10,718 bases of DNA, taken from the NCBI GenBank assembly GCA_934643535.1, contig CAKUCE010000092.1, forward strand, positions 1 through 10,718, in the 5' to 3' direction. Position numbers and translations under genes: made by a program. The notes below the pieces were generated by a model that had not been told where the DNA came from, did no database searches, and was given only the letters and a program-made list of their open reading frames with translations. Origin of the DNA: an uncultured Clostridia bacterium. GTDB lineage: Bacteria > Bacillota > Clostridia > Christensenellales > Aristaeellaceae. Of the stretch, positions 4,902 through 10,718 are shown one piece after another (position 1 is the stretch's first letter; each line of letters opens with the position of its first letter).

Positions 4902-7900
4902 TTAGTCCTCGCGGTTCTTGCGGCGGCGGATGATGACGAACGCGCCGATGGCCGCCACGCAGGCGATAATCAGGATATACGGCAGAGCGTCGAGGGAAAC
5001 ACCGGTGTCGGGGGTGGTGTTCTTGGTGTTCACGACCTCGAAGTGGGGATTCACGCCCACGACATAGTTTTCGACCTTATCGGTCGCTACATTATTGATC
5101 GTGACCGTATAGCCCTTGTCCGTGGCGAACTGTTCTTCAAAATTGATCTTCGCACCGATCGGGACATTGGCGATCGTGGCATTTCCGTTATCGCCCAGCT
5201 CAAACGTAAGCGTCTTGCCCGTTCCAAGCGTCGTAGCGCTGTCATTCAGTCTGACATTGCTGAAGTCCTTGCCTTCCTCGGCGATAAAGGTCATAACGAA
5301 ACGATAGTTGGCGCTCTTATCGGCGAAGTTGCCTTCGACCTTCTTATGGACGGTGATGGTGGTAACGTCCAGATCAAACTTAGCGTAGTAGGTGGCGGCC
5401 TTGTAGCCCATCACATCGTTATTCTTTTCGTCGGTGCCGATCTTTTCTTTCTGCGGGATCAGTTTCTTGGTGGTCGCATCTATCCATGCAGAGTCCACAG
5501 GAATGGTGCAGGCCTCATCTGTGTACCAGCCAACGAACTTATAGGTCGGCGCATTGGGGATCGGCGTGGACCCCTTCACCGTCGCATCCGTAATGACCTT
5601 CACATTGTTGTCGGCGTAATTATCCAGCGTGTTTCCTGCGCCCGTGGGCTGCACGGCCACATAGGTGATATTGATGGTATTCTGGGTGTAATAGAACGTC
5701 TTCACATTCTTTACGGGCGCTTCAGATTCCTCAATACCGATCTTGATCACCTGAGTTTCAGGACTCACCAGCGTATATCCCGGGATTTCCTTGGCACGTC
5801 CGGATACCGTCGCTTCGTAAAGCGCCTTACCTGTCACGCTCTCGGCAAGCACCGTGTCAGTGCCCTGCTCAAGGTAGCGGAACTCGTAGGGGTACTCGAT
5901 GCGGTCATAGTACAGGTTCAGCACAAGGCCTTCTGCGGTCAGTTCTCCGGTGACATTGCTCAATCCCTCATTATGGGTAAATCCATCCAGATTCAGCCAC
6001 TCGGCAGTGTAAGTCTCGCCGATCAAGCCGTCCAGATTCGTGCTGCTGGAATACTCTGTGTAACCGGTGCCCGCAATGTTCTGCGTCCAGTGGATAATCT
6101 GCACGGGAGCGTGCTTTTCATCCTTTTCGTACCAGAAGGTAATCACGTTTTCGCTTTCATCCGCACTCAGCACCAGCCGCTTCTGGTAAGCGTCGGGACG
6201 GTAGCCAGGCACTGTTACGAATTTTTCAGTAATTACCGCATCGGAAGTCACGGCCGTCTTTTCCTCATGGAGGACTGTACCCGTACCCTTTTCCAGATAC
6301 CGCACGGTGTAGTTAACTTTATCCCGCTGTACGTATACGAACGTGTATTCATTGCCGCCATTGATATTCATGGTAATGGAATGGCTGCTGACCATCGGGA
6401 AGTAACCGCTCTGGTATCCGCTGTCCAGCTGGGAGCCGGTCTTGGCCACAAACGTGCGCGTGGTACCGGCCAGTGCGCTGCCAACAGTTTCCGTTGCGAT
6501 GACCGTACCGTTTTCCAGCGTATACCGGATGGTAAACGGCACCATCACATTGGAGCTCCACTTAGCGTACAACTCCAGATCCTTGCGGATAGCCATGGAA
6601 GGCGTGTAGGCCTTTTCAACTCCGTTTTCCCTATAGAACCAGCCAATGAACGTGTAGCCGCCGTTTTCGGTCGAATATCCGAGGGCAGTGCTACCGTGGT
6701 CAACGTTCTCTTCGTGTTCAGGCGTGGCTCCCTCTTCCTTGGCATAGGTCACCTTATGCTGAATGGGATTCCACTTGGCATAGAACACGGTGTTATTGTA
6801 AGGCATCGTGGCGGTAGCCCAATCCACGGCCACGGTGCAGCCGGGGTCAGTGTACCAACCACCGAATTCGTAAGCATTTACCTCCAAACCACTGGGATAA
6901 TCCGGAATAAAATTATAGGAACTCAGTACGCCTTCATAAGGAACAGTTACGCTGTTTACAATCGTACCATGGTTGTTGAAATCCAGTTTATAGCTGTTGC
7001 GAGTATAGTAGATATAGTAGTCATTTCCACTGCTACTACTACTTTTAAATGTGAAACCTGGAATAGCAATATAGTCTTCTTGTGTAAAGGACCAATTTCC
7101 TTTTTGGACCTTCAAATCATCTTTTATGGACTTTGTTGTTCCTTCTTCATAATAATGAATCGTACTAGATCCACTGCCAGTATTACCGTAAATTGTCAGA
7201 TCATTATTAGGCATATCCGGGGCAGCAGTATAGAATGTATTGCCATTTTTCGTGGTATACCAAAGGTATCCGCTCGGGGCCTGGTTCCACCACTTTGTAG
7301 TATCGGCACCATACTTAATATTCTTGAATTCAGCCTTGGTTACCCAGTTGCTAGACAACCAGCCTTCGTCTACCATAAACTTCAGTGTATAGGTATTCCG
7401 CTTATAGTAAACGTTAACAACAGTCGTACCGTCGCCCAACACAGTCACATTCTGATCTGCATGATCAAAGTGAAAACCAGTGTAAGTTTTGTCGCCGGAG
7501 CCGCTTACGCTGCTGCCGACAGCCGCGCTCCGCTGAACAGAAGAATCATAGCTGTAGTCGTCGTCATTAGCGTTTTCCAGCCAATACTGAACCAGATAAG
7601 TCGCCTGTCCGGCGTTCCACTTTGCCGTAAGGGTCATGTCCTTGGCGGGCATCGTGTCAGGCTTGGCAGGTTCCCAGCCACCGAACGTATAACCGCTCTT
7701 TTGCGGATCGTCGATGTTGATCGTCGCGCCGAAACGTGCATAAACAGGGTCAGCGCCATAGCCGCCGTCCAGATTCAGATTCAGCAGATAATAATTACGA
7801 TCATATTTGATCTCCACGACCGTGCTGCCGTCAGCCGCAATTTTGATCGTGGTATCATACAGCGCAGAGGTGAAACCTTCGATGGTTTTGGCCAGTCCCG

Positions 7901-8369
7901 TGCCAACAGGGTCTTCCGTAAGGCCCTGCTTGGTTTCAGTTGCATTCAGCGTGTATTCATCATTATCTACATTTTGCAGGTAGTGCTCTACCGTGAAGTT
8001 TACCAGCGCGGGGCTGTAGGTGACCGTATACGTTTTATTCTCCTGAATATCGGTCACGTTCACATTGACAGCCGTCTGGTCAGCCGTATAGCCGACCACA
8101 GTGGGGCTTTGAACATCCACTGCGTAGCTGCTGCCCTTGGCAATGGTCGCCGTCCAGGGGTTAGCCGCCTGCTCGCCATTTTCAAATACATAGTTGATCA
8201 CAATGGAATAAGTTTCCTGTTCGTCTCCCTCACTCTGCGGAGCAACAGGAGCCTTCACCACGACAGTATTACTATCGGTGGTCTCCGCGAACACGGTCGC
8301 GGGAACCAGCGACAGGATCATCATCAGCGTCAGCACCAGCGCCATGACTTTCTTCAGGCCGTTTCTCAT
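4902..8369 (-). CDS. Large wall-anchored multi-repeat adhesin, probable pilus tip
   Basis: A 1155-residue surface protein. Signal peptide 1-28 (cleavage after VFA). MucBP-like modules lie at about 52-118, 121-190, 257-325, 612-680, 685-750, 755-822 and 826-896. InlB B-repeat (Flg_new) motifs of the form GGW...AKW end near 251, 533 and 604; a fourth starts at FVGWYTD (945) and ends YYAKF. A pilin-like domain (about 1002-1115) has Lys1009, Glu1079 and Asn1114 in isopeptide-triad positions, followed by TPDTG (1119-1123), a membrane segment (1129-1147) and an RRRK tail. It occupies the tip-adhesin position of FCT-type pilus loci, and the pilin-like end could join it to the shaft. No Cys-Gln thioester candidate like that of streptococcal Cpa is visible; the only Cys outside the membrane segment are 511 and 954. 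Residues about 350-495 are coded by DNA near 33-37% GC in its core. Start ATG 8369 has AAGGAGA (8377-8383). Ligand unknown. Confidence 0.9.
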   Translation of the reverse strand: MRNGLKKVMALVLTLMMILSLVPATVFAETTDSNTVVVKAPVAPQSEGDEQETYSIVINYVFENGEQAANPWTATIAKGSSYAVDVQSPTVVGYTADQTAVNVNVTDIQENKTYTVTYSPALVNFTVEHYLQNVDNDEYTLNATETKQGLTEDPVGTGLAKTIEGFTSALYDTTIKIAADGSTVVEIKYDRNYYLLNLNLDGGYGADPVYARFGATINIDDPQKSGYTFGGWEPAKPDTMPAKDMTLTAKWNAGQATYLVQYWLENANDDDYSYDSSVQRSAAVGSSVSGSGDKTYTGFHFDHADQNVTVLGDGTTVVNVYYKRNTYTLKFMVDEGWLSSNWVTKAEFKNIKYGADTTKWWNQAPSGYLWYTTKNGNTFYTAAPDMPNNDLTIYGNTGSGSSTIHYYEEGTTKSIKDDLKVQKGNWSFTQEDYIAIPGFTFKSSSSSGNDYYIYYTRNSYKLDFNNHGTIVNSVTVPYEGVLSSYNFIPDYPSGLEVNAYEFGGWYTDPGCTVAVDWATATMPYNNTVFYAKWNPIQHKVTYAKEEGATPEHEENVDHGSTALGYSTENGGYTFIGWFYRENGVEKAYTPSMAIRKDLELYAKWSSNVMVPFTIRYTLENGTVIATETVGSALAGTTRTFVAKTGSQLDSGYQSGYFPMVSSHSITMNINGGNEYTFVYVQRDKVNYTVRYLEKGTGTVLHEEKTAVTSDAVITEKFVTVPGYRPDAYQKRLVLSADESENVITFWYEKDEKHAPVQIIHWTQNIAGTGYTEYSSSTNLDGLIGETYTAEWLNLDGFTHNEGLSNVTGELTAEGLVLNLYYDRIEYPYEFRYLEQGTDTVLAESVTGKALYEATVSGRAKEIPGYTLVSPETQVIKIGIEESEAPVKNVKTFYYTQNTINITYVAVQPTGAGNTLDNYADNNVKVITDATVKGSTPIPNAPTYKFVGWYTDEACTIPVDSAWIDATTKKLIPQKEKIGTDEKNNDVMGYKAATYYAKFDLDVTTITVHKKVEGNFADKSANYRFVMTFIAEEGKDFSNVRLNDSATTLGTGKTLTFELGDNGNATIANVPIGAKINFEEQFATDKGYTVTINNVATDKVENYVVGVNPHFEVVNTKNTTPDTGVSLDALPYILIIACVAAIGAFVIIRRRKNRED

Positions 8370-8416
8370 GTTGGGTTCTCCTTCCCGTTTTGTTTACTCT
8401 TCGAGGCCTTACGAAG

Positions 8417-9610
8417 TCAGTCCTCGGTGGTGATCGTAACGCGCATTCTCCACGCCAGACCCATGTTGCTCTCGGTCAGCGTGTAGGTGTGGGTCAGGGT
8501 ATTCGTTTCGCCATCCTGCCAGTCGCCGGTCGGTTCGCCGTCCGCATCCACGGGGCAGAACTGCCATACGGTGGTGTAGGAGGTATTTTCAAAGCCGGTC
8601 AGTTCGGCGGTCAGGGTCACGGCGGTGCCGATGGTCAGCTCGTCCGCGTTCTTGGAGAAGGTCACATGAACGCTGCGCTCTACGGGCGCGGGGACGGGTT
8701 CTTCGGCAGGCTCCTCCTCCGGCTGCTCCTCCACGGGGACCTCCGGCTCCTCTTCGGGAGCGGGTTCCTCGGTCGGCTCGGCCGCAGGCTCTTCCTCCGC
8801 CACAGGCTCCTCGGTGGGTTCGGCTTCCGGCTCGTCCGCCTTGGGGGCGCTGTAGCCGTCCACCAGACTGGCCATCACGTAGCCGGTCTTGCCGTTCGCC
8901 GTCACCTTCAGCCAGGCTTCGCCCGCGTCGTTGGTCACGGCTTCGATCACGTCCACATGCGTGCCCTCGGCCAGCTTGTCCACCTTGGCCTCGCTCTTGG
9001 AGGGACCCTTGCGCAGGTTCACCGCGTTGGTGTTGATGCAGGGGTAGTCCGCGGCGGGCGCTTCCTCCACGGCGAAGTCGAAGTCCGCCGACAGGATCTT
9101 CAGCTCGTCGGAGCCGTCCAGCAGATCGGCCTCGTCCTTCAGGGTGATGAAGCCCAGCGCGGACGCATAGAAGTAACCCTCCACCCGCTCGCCGCCGGCG
9201 TAGAAGACCGCCTGATAGAGGGCGTACTCGATGTCTCCCTCTTCATTATAATAGTCCTTCTGCCAGATCACCCGGACGGTGTTCATCCCGATGAAGGTAC
9301 CCAGCAGCTTGTCCTTCGCGGCGGTCTTGTACAGACGGGTGCCGCCGCTGATATAGGCGTAATTGGAGGACAGAGTGGGCACAAACTCCTGGCTGGTCTC
9401 CACCGCGGGCAGCACCGCAGGGAGCGTGGGAGCCTGCACGGGCTCCGTGGCCGGAACGCTGGGTTCCTCCACATGGGCCGCGGGAATCTCGGGGATCAGC
9501 TCCGCAGGGATTTCCGGAATGGCGGACGCGTCCTCCGCGTAGGCGAAGATGCACGTGCTCAGCGCAAGGGCGAGCACCAACATCAGGGCCAGCAGTTTGT
9601 TCATTTTCAT
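8417..9610 (-). CDS. Secreted SH3b-domain protein with acidic Pro/Glu linker
   Basis: A 397-residue exported protein, first gene of the operon. Signal peptide 1-25 (cleavage after AYA), Pro-rich stretch (27-70), an uncharacterised beta-rich region (about 80-180), a bacterial SH3 domain (about 190-250, with VNLRKGPS and GKTGYV motifs), a Glu/Pro linker (258-310) and a C-terminal Ig-like domain (about 313-397). There is no sorting signal, membrane anchor or catalytic domain. SH3b domains often bind peptidoglycan, so loose wall association is plausible and could place it near the pilus, but its role is unknown. Start ATG 9610 has AGGAGG (9618-9623) seven bases upstream. It ends 47 nt before the adhesin with no terminator between, so co-transcription is likely. 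Such genes are not part of streptococcal FCT islands, so this may be a lineage-specific accessory. Confidence 0.85.
   Translation of the reverse strand: MKMNKLLALMLVLALALSTCIFAYAEDASAIPEIPAELIPEIPAAHVEEPSVPATEPVQAPTLPAVLPAVETSQEFVPTLSSNYAYISGGTRLYKTAAKDKLLGTFIGMNTVRVIWQKDYYNEEGDIEYALYQAVFYAGGERVEGYFYASALGFITLKDEADLLDGSDELKILSADFDFAVEEAPAADYPCINTNAVNLRKGPSKSEAKVDKLAEGTHVDVIEAVTNDAGEAWLKVTANGKTGYVMASLVDGYSAPKADEPEAEPTEEPVAEEEPAAEPTEEPAPEEEPEVPVEEQPEEEPAEEPVPAPVERSVHVTFSKNADELTIGTAVTLTAELTGFENTSYTTVWQFCPVDADGEPTGDWQDGETNTLTHTYTLTESNMGLAWRMRVTITTED
8687..8837 (-). repeat. Degenerate Glu/Pro-rich coding repeat
   Basis: DNA coding residues 258-308 of the SH3b protein, built from variations of a CTC/CGG/TTC-rich unit that encodes EEP, AEP and PTEEP motifs. 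It is imperfect and has no clean period, but is the kind of stretch that changes length by slippage. It probably forms an extended acidic spacer between the SH3b and Ig-like domains. Confidence 0.6.
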
Positions 9611-9639
9611 ACCTCTTCCTCCTCTGGCAATTCGGGTGG

Positions 9640-9753
9640 ACTGTAAGCCTCCGCAGGCGCTGACGAACCCCGTCCGCTGTCCGCCTGGTACGCAAACAAC
9701 CGACGGACCGCGTCCCTCCCTTTCGGGCGAACGCAGATGCGAAGGCTCACAGT
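9640..9753 (-). ncRNA. Candidate structured leader RNA, closed multi-hairpin junction
   Basis: In the operon leader two 16-nt arms (9753-9738 and 9655-9640) pair along their full length with two G-U wobbles. They enclose three hairpins: H1 (9734-9710), capped by a GAAA tetraloop; H2 (9708-9679), with a 7-bp stem; and H3 (9674-9662), with a 4-bp stem. Short linkers give a compact four-way junction. It ends 16 nt before the ribosome binding site of the SH3b gene, a typical riboswitch or cis-regulatory position. No known class was recognised: the GAAA plus GGGACGC patch recalls c-di-GMP-I riboswitches, but their conserved GCAAA elements are missing. Pairing was worked out by eye. Confidence 0.5.
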
Positions 9754-9770
9754 GACGTGTTCAGAACCGA

Positions 9771-9879
9771 TAGCGTGTCAGCCTCCCTCAAATCGGTGAG
9801 GAAAAGCTGATGCCATGTAGGATTTTGCCTGGAAAGGCATTTGCGAAGGTTACCGTTCCACAGGCGTTCCGACACGCCT
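9771..9879 (-). promoter_or_regulatory. 5' part of leader with alternative pairings
   Basis: Local hairpins are AGGCGT/ACGCCT (9879-9874 with 9867-9862) and TGCCT/AGGCA (9839-9835 with 9830-9826). Competing pairings also exist: GCGTGTC (9877-9871) is perfectly complementary to GACACGC (9779-9773), which would break the first hairpin. CCTCA/TGAGG and ACCGAT/ATCGGT also use overlapping bases around 9790-9800. Mutually exclusive stems suggest a switching leader, but chance pairing in GC-rich DNA cannot be excluded by eye. Confidence 0.35.
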
Positions 9880-9889
9880 CCTGACTGGA

Positions 9890-9925
9890 CGAAGATAGTA
9901 TACCACAGAGATGTCCAAAAGTCTA
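9890..9925 (-). promoter_or_regulatory. Promoter of the pilus operon
   Basis: On the minus strand the -35 is TAGACT (9925-9920), the spacer is 17 bp, and an extended -10 TGG-TATACT occupies 9905-9897. The predicted start is near 9890, giving a leader of about 280 nt before the first ATG (9610). The -10 matches the consensus at 5 of 6 bases and the -35 at 4 of 6. It is the best minus-strand promoter seen upstream of the operon. Confidence 0.65.
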
Positions 9926-9974
9926 CATCAAATCCAATATTTTTAGTGTATTTTTGGAGTGAATTCTGATAAGA

Positions 9975-10013
9975 CTGACAGGTTAACATTGTTAACGCCT
10001 GAAAGCCTGACAG
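9975..10013. promoter_or_regulatory. Operator-like palindrome flanked by direct repeats
   Basis: GTTAACATTGTTAAC (9982-9996) is two palindromic hexamers with a 3-bp spacer. It is bracketed by two copies of CTGACAG (9975-9981 and 10007-10013) whose starts are 32 bp apart, about three helical turns. It lies about 57 bp upstream of the operon -35, suitable for an activator or upstream repressor. No regulator gene is in the window, so the binding protein cannot be named. Confidence 0.4.
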
Positions 10014-10311
10014 CGTGCGTGCCTTAGCGGTTTCTTAGCAGCCTTTCAATGTTCCTATTTCAGCCGTTTCTATAATCCGTCTGCGCGGCTTTTCTCGATG
10101 GAACCAGCCAAATCCGTCCCAAATCGGGTATTTTTTTCGCCCTTTTTCGTCGAAAAATCCATTTTTCTGTCTGGTTTATTCATAGTTTGTATTGTAATAT
10201 TCTCTTTACTGTCCGCCTGAAGATTCCTTGTTTTTCAAGCCCTGCACGTGATTCTCAGCGTTCGCTTTCCCCCGCTGTCCGTCTTATTTTCATGCGGTTC
10301 AGGCGTCCTAA

Positions 10312-10335
10312 AACTATGCGTGTCCGCGCATAGTT
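10312..10335. repeat. Perfect 9-bp inverted repeat
   Basis: AACTATGCG (10312-10320) and CGCATAGTT (10327-10335) flank a 6-nt spacer. It is followed by AT-rich sequence on the plus strand and by only TTA on the minus strand, so it is a poor terminator. It could be a dimeric regulator site or an RNA hairpin upstream of the small plus-strand gene. Confidence 0.45.
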
Positions 10336-10454
10336 ATAAAAAATTTCTTCTTGACAAATTCAGAAATGCTGTTCCAGCGTTATTTTTCAAGCTTTTTCTC
10401 TTTTTCGTTTTCGCTCGCGTAATTCTGTTTCTTCCTATTTATATAGCGTTTCAC

Positions 10455-10483
10455 TTGACAGGGCTTTCCCTGTATGGTATCTT
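10455..10483 (+). promoter_or_regulatory. Promoter of the small membrane peptide gene
   Basis: A consensus TTGACA (10455-10460), a 17-bp spacer and TATCTT (10478-10483) preceded by TGG (10475-10477), an extended -10. The predicted start is near 10490, giving a ~78-nt leader to the ATG at 10568. The perfect -35 and extended -10 make up for a -10 matching only 4 of 6 bases. Confidence 0.6.
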
Positions 10484-10567
10484 CCGAATGCATGGTTCTC
10501 ATGCCGCGGCAAAGGGTGACACCTCGGATCGAACGGCGCACGCCGGGATAAAAGGAGGTGAGACCTG

Positions 10568-10663
10568 ATGCAAGAGATGCTTTTTGAACTGGCCAGTTCG
10601 ATCGTCGCCGCCGCTTTCGCGGTCGTTGTCGGCTTCTGGATCGCAATCAAAACCACCGGCTAA
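10568..10663 (+). CDS. 31-residue single-membrane-segment peptide, type I toxin-like
   Basis: A short gene with a near-perfect Shine-Dalgarno (AAAGGAGGTGA, 10551-10561) seven bases before its ATG and a good promoter upstream. The peptide has a short acidic N-terminus, one hydrophobic helix (about 8-27, rich in Ala/Val/Phe with a Trp at 24) and a KTTG end. Small size, one membrane helix, strong translation signals and an mRNA ending in hairpins resemble type I toxins or small membrane regulators, but I do not recognise the family and no antisense RNA is proven. Its TAA stop is the loop of a perfect 9-bp hairpin. A TATTAT (-10-like) on the opposite strand at 10699-10694 could drive an antisense transcript; its -35 would be at the window edge. 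Mobile-element end sequence is another possibility. Confidence 0.55.
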   Translation: MQEMLFELASSIVAAAFAVVVGFWIAIKTTG

Positions 10664-10718
10664 GCCGGTGGTATGCACCATGCCTTCAAGGCAATAATAC
10701 CTGCCGCGCCTAAAGGCG
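10652..10718 (+). terminator. Hairpin cluster at the 3' end of the small peptide gene
   Basis: Three successive stem-loops: ACCACCGGC/GCCGGTGGT with loop TAA (10652-10672, perfect 9 bp); TGCCT/AGGCA (10681-10693); and CGCC/GGCG with loop TAAA (10707-10718), cut by the window end. The third may be the start of a longer intrinsic terminator whose U tract lies outside. The first has no U tract, so it more likely stabilises or hides the mRNA end, or is part of a mobile-element end. Confidence 0.45.

Larger units (their letters stand above)
9926..10567. other. Intergenic region upstream of the pilus operon
   Basis: About 640 bases with no supported protein gene. It holds the operator-like repeats (9975-10013), an AT-rich stretch (about 10120-10210), an inverted repeat (10312-10335) and the plus-strand promoter (10455-10483). 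Open frames across it overlap these elements and lack ribosome binding sites or recognisable domains. The stretch 10014-10310 otherwise shows nothing I can name. Confidence 0.6.

Noticed and set aside
4878..8486. A 1202-codon plus-strand open frame opposite the adhesin
   Set aside because: It is a mirror of the adhesin's codon bias, has no domains, signal or ribosome binding site, and conflicts with a minus-strand gene with clear repeats and sorting signal.
9536..9553. Lipobox in the SH3b protein (LSTC, Cys20)
   Set aside because: Thr before the Cys is unusual for a lipobox, and a normal AYA cleavage site follows five residues later.
9640..9753. c-di-GMP-I (GEMM) riboswitch
   Set aside because: CCC-GAAA-GGG and GGGACGC recall this class, but the conserved GCAAA and GCAAAGCC elements are absent and the overall junction differs.
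9747..9989. 80-codon minus-strand frame
   Set aside because: It spans the operon promoter and leader structures, lacks a ribosome binding site and has no protein signature.
10248..10568. 106-codon plus-strand frame starting with GTG
   Set aside because: It runs through the promoter and Shine-Dalgarno of the small peptide gene and has no ribosome binding site of its own.

Overview
The window looks like part of a Gram-positive, moderately GC-rich Firmicutes/Clostridia chromosome, probably from a gut anaerobe. This is inferred from AGGAGG-type ribosome binding sites, class B sortases, cell-wall sorting signals and surface-protein domain types. No rRNA or housekeeping marker is present to fix the taxon. 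Nearly everything is one minus-strand operon of eight genes (about 9890 down to 469) for a sortase-assembled pilus.

In transcription order the operon has: a promoter near 9890; a ~280-nt leader whose 3' half folds into a closed multi-hairpin structure; a secreted SH3-domain protein (9610-8417); a 1155-residue adhesin with MucBP-like and InlB-B repeats, a pilin-type C-terminal domain and a TPDTG sorting signal (8369-4902); a small cytoplasmic helical protein of unknown function (4887-4531); a signal-peptidase-like protein lacking both catalytic residues (4531-3980); a two-domain FctA/Spy0128-type major pilin (3879-2899); a class B sortase (2809-2012); a small one-domain pilin with an ITPTGV signal (2009-1377); and a second class B sortase (1380-469). 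The core order adhesin / SipA-like / FctA-like / sortase / FctB-like matches the streptococcal FCT pilus islands (cpa-sipA-fctA-srtC-fctB). The inactive SipA-like protein carries the same Asp and Gly substitutions reported for S. pyogenes SipA. The likely division of labour is that the SipA-like protein and the adjacent sortase polymerise the pilin, the adhesin caps the fibre, and the small pilin is the base joined to the wall, with the second sortase handling anchoring or the minor subunit.

Downstream of the operon (124-477) lies a tandem duplication of a ~176-bp GC-rich, hairpin-filled noncoding unit. The last hairpin overlaps the sortase stop codon and may be a weak terminator. A strong bidirectional terminator sits at 81-118.

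Upstream (about 9926-10718) is a mostly noncoding region with an operator-like palindrome, an inverted repeat, and on the plus strand a well-formed promoter plus strong Shine-Dalgarno driving a 31-residue single-membrane-segment peptide (10568-10663). Its stop codon lies in the loop of a perfect hairpin.
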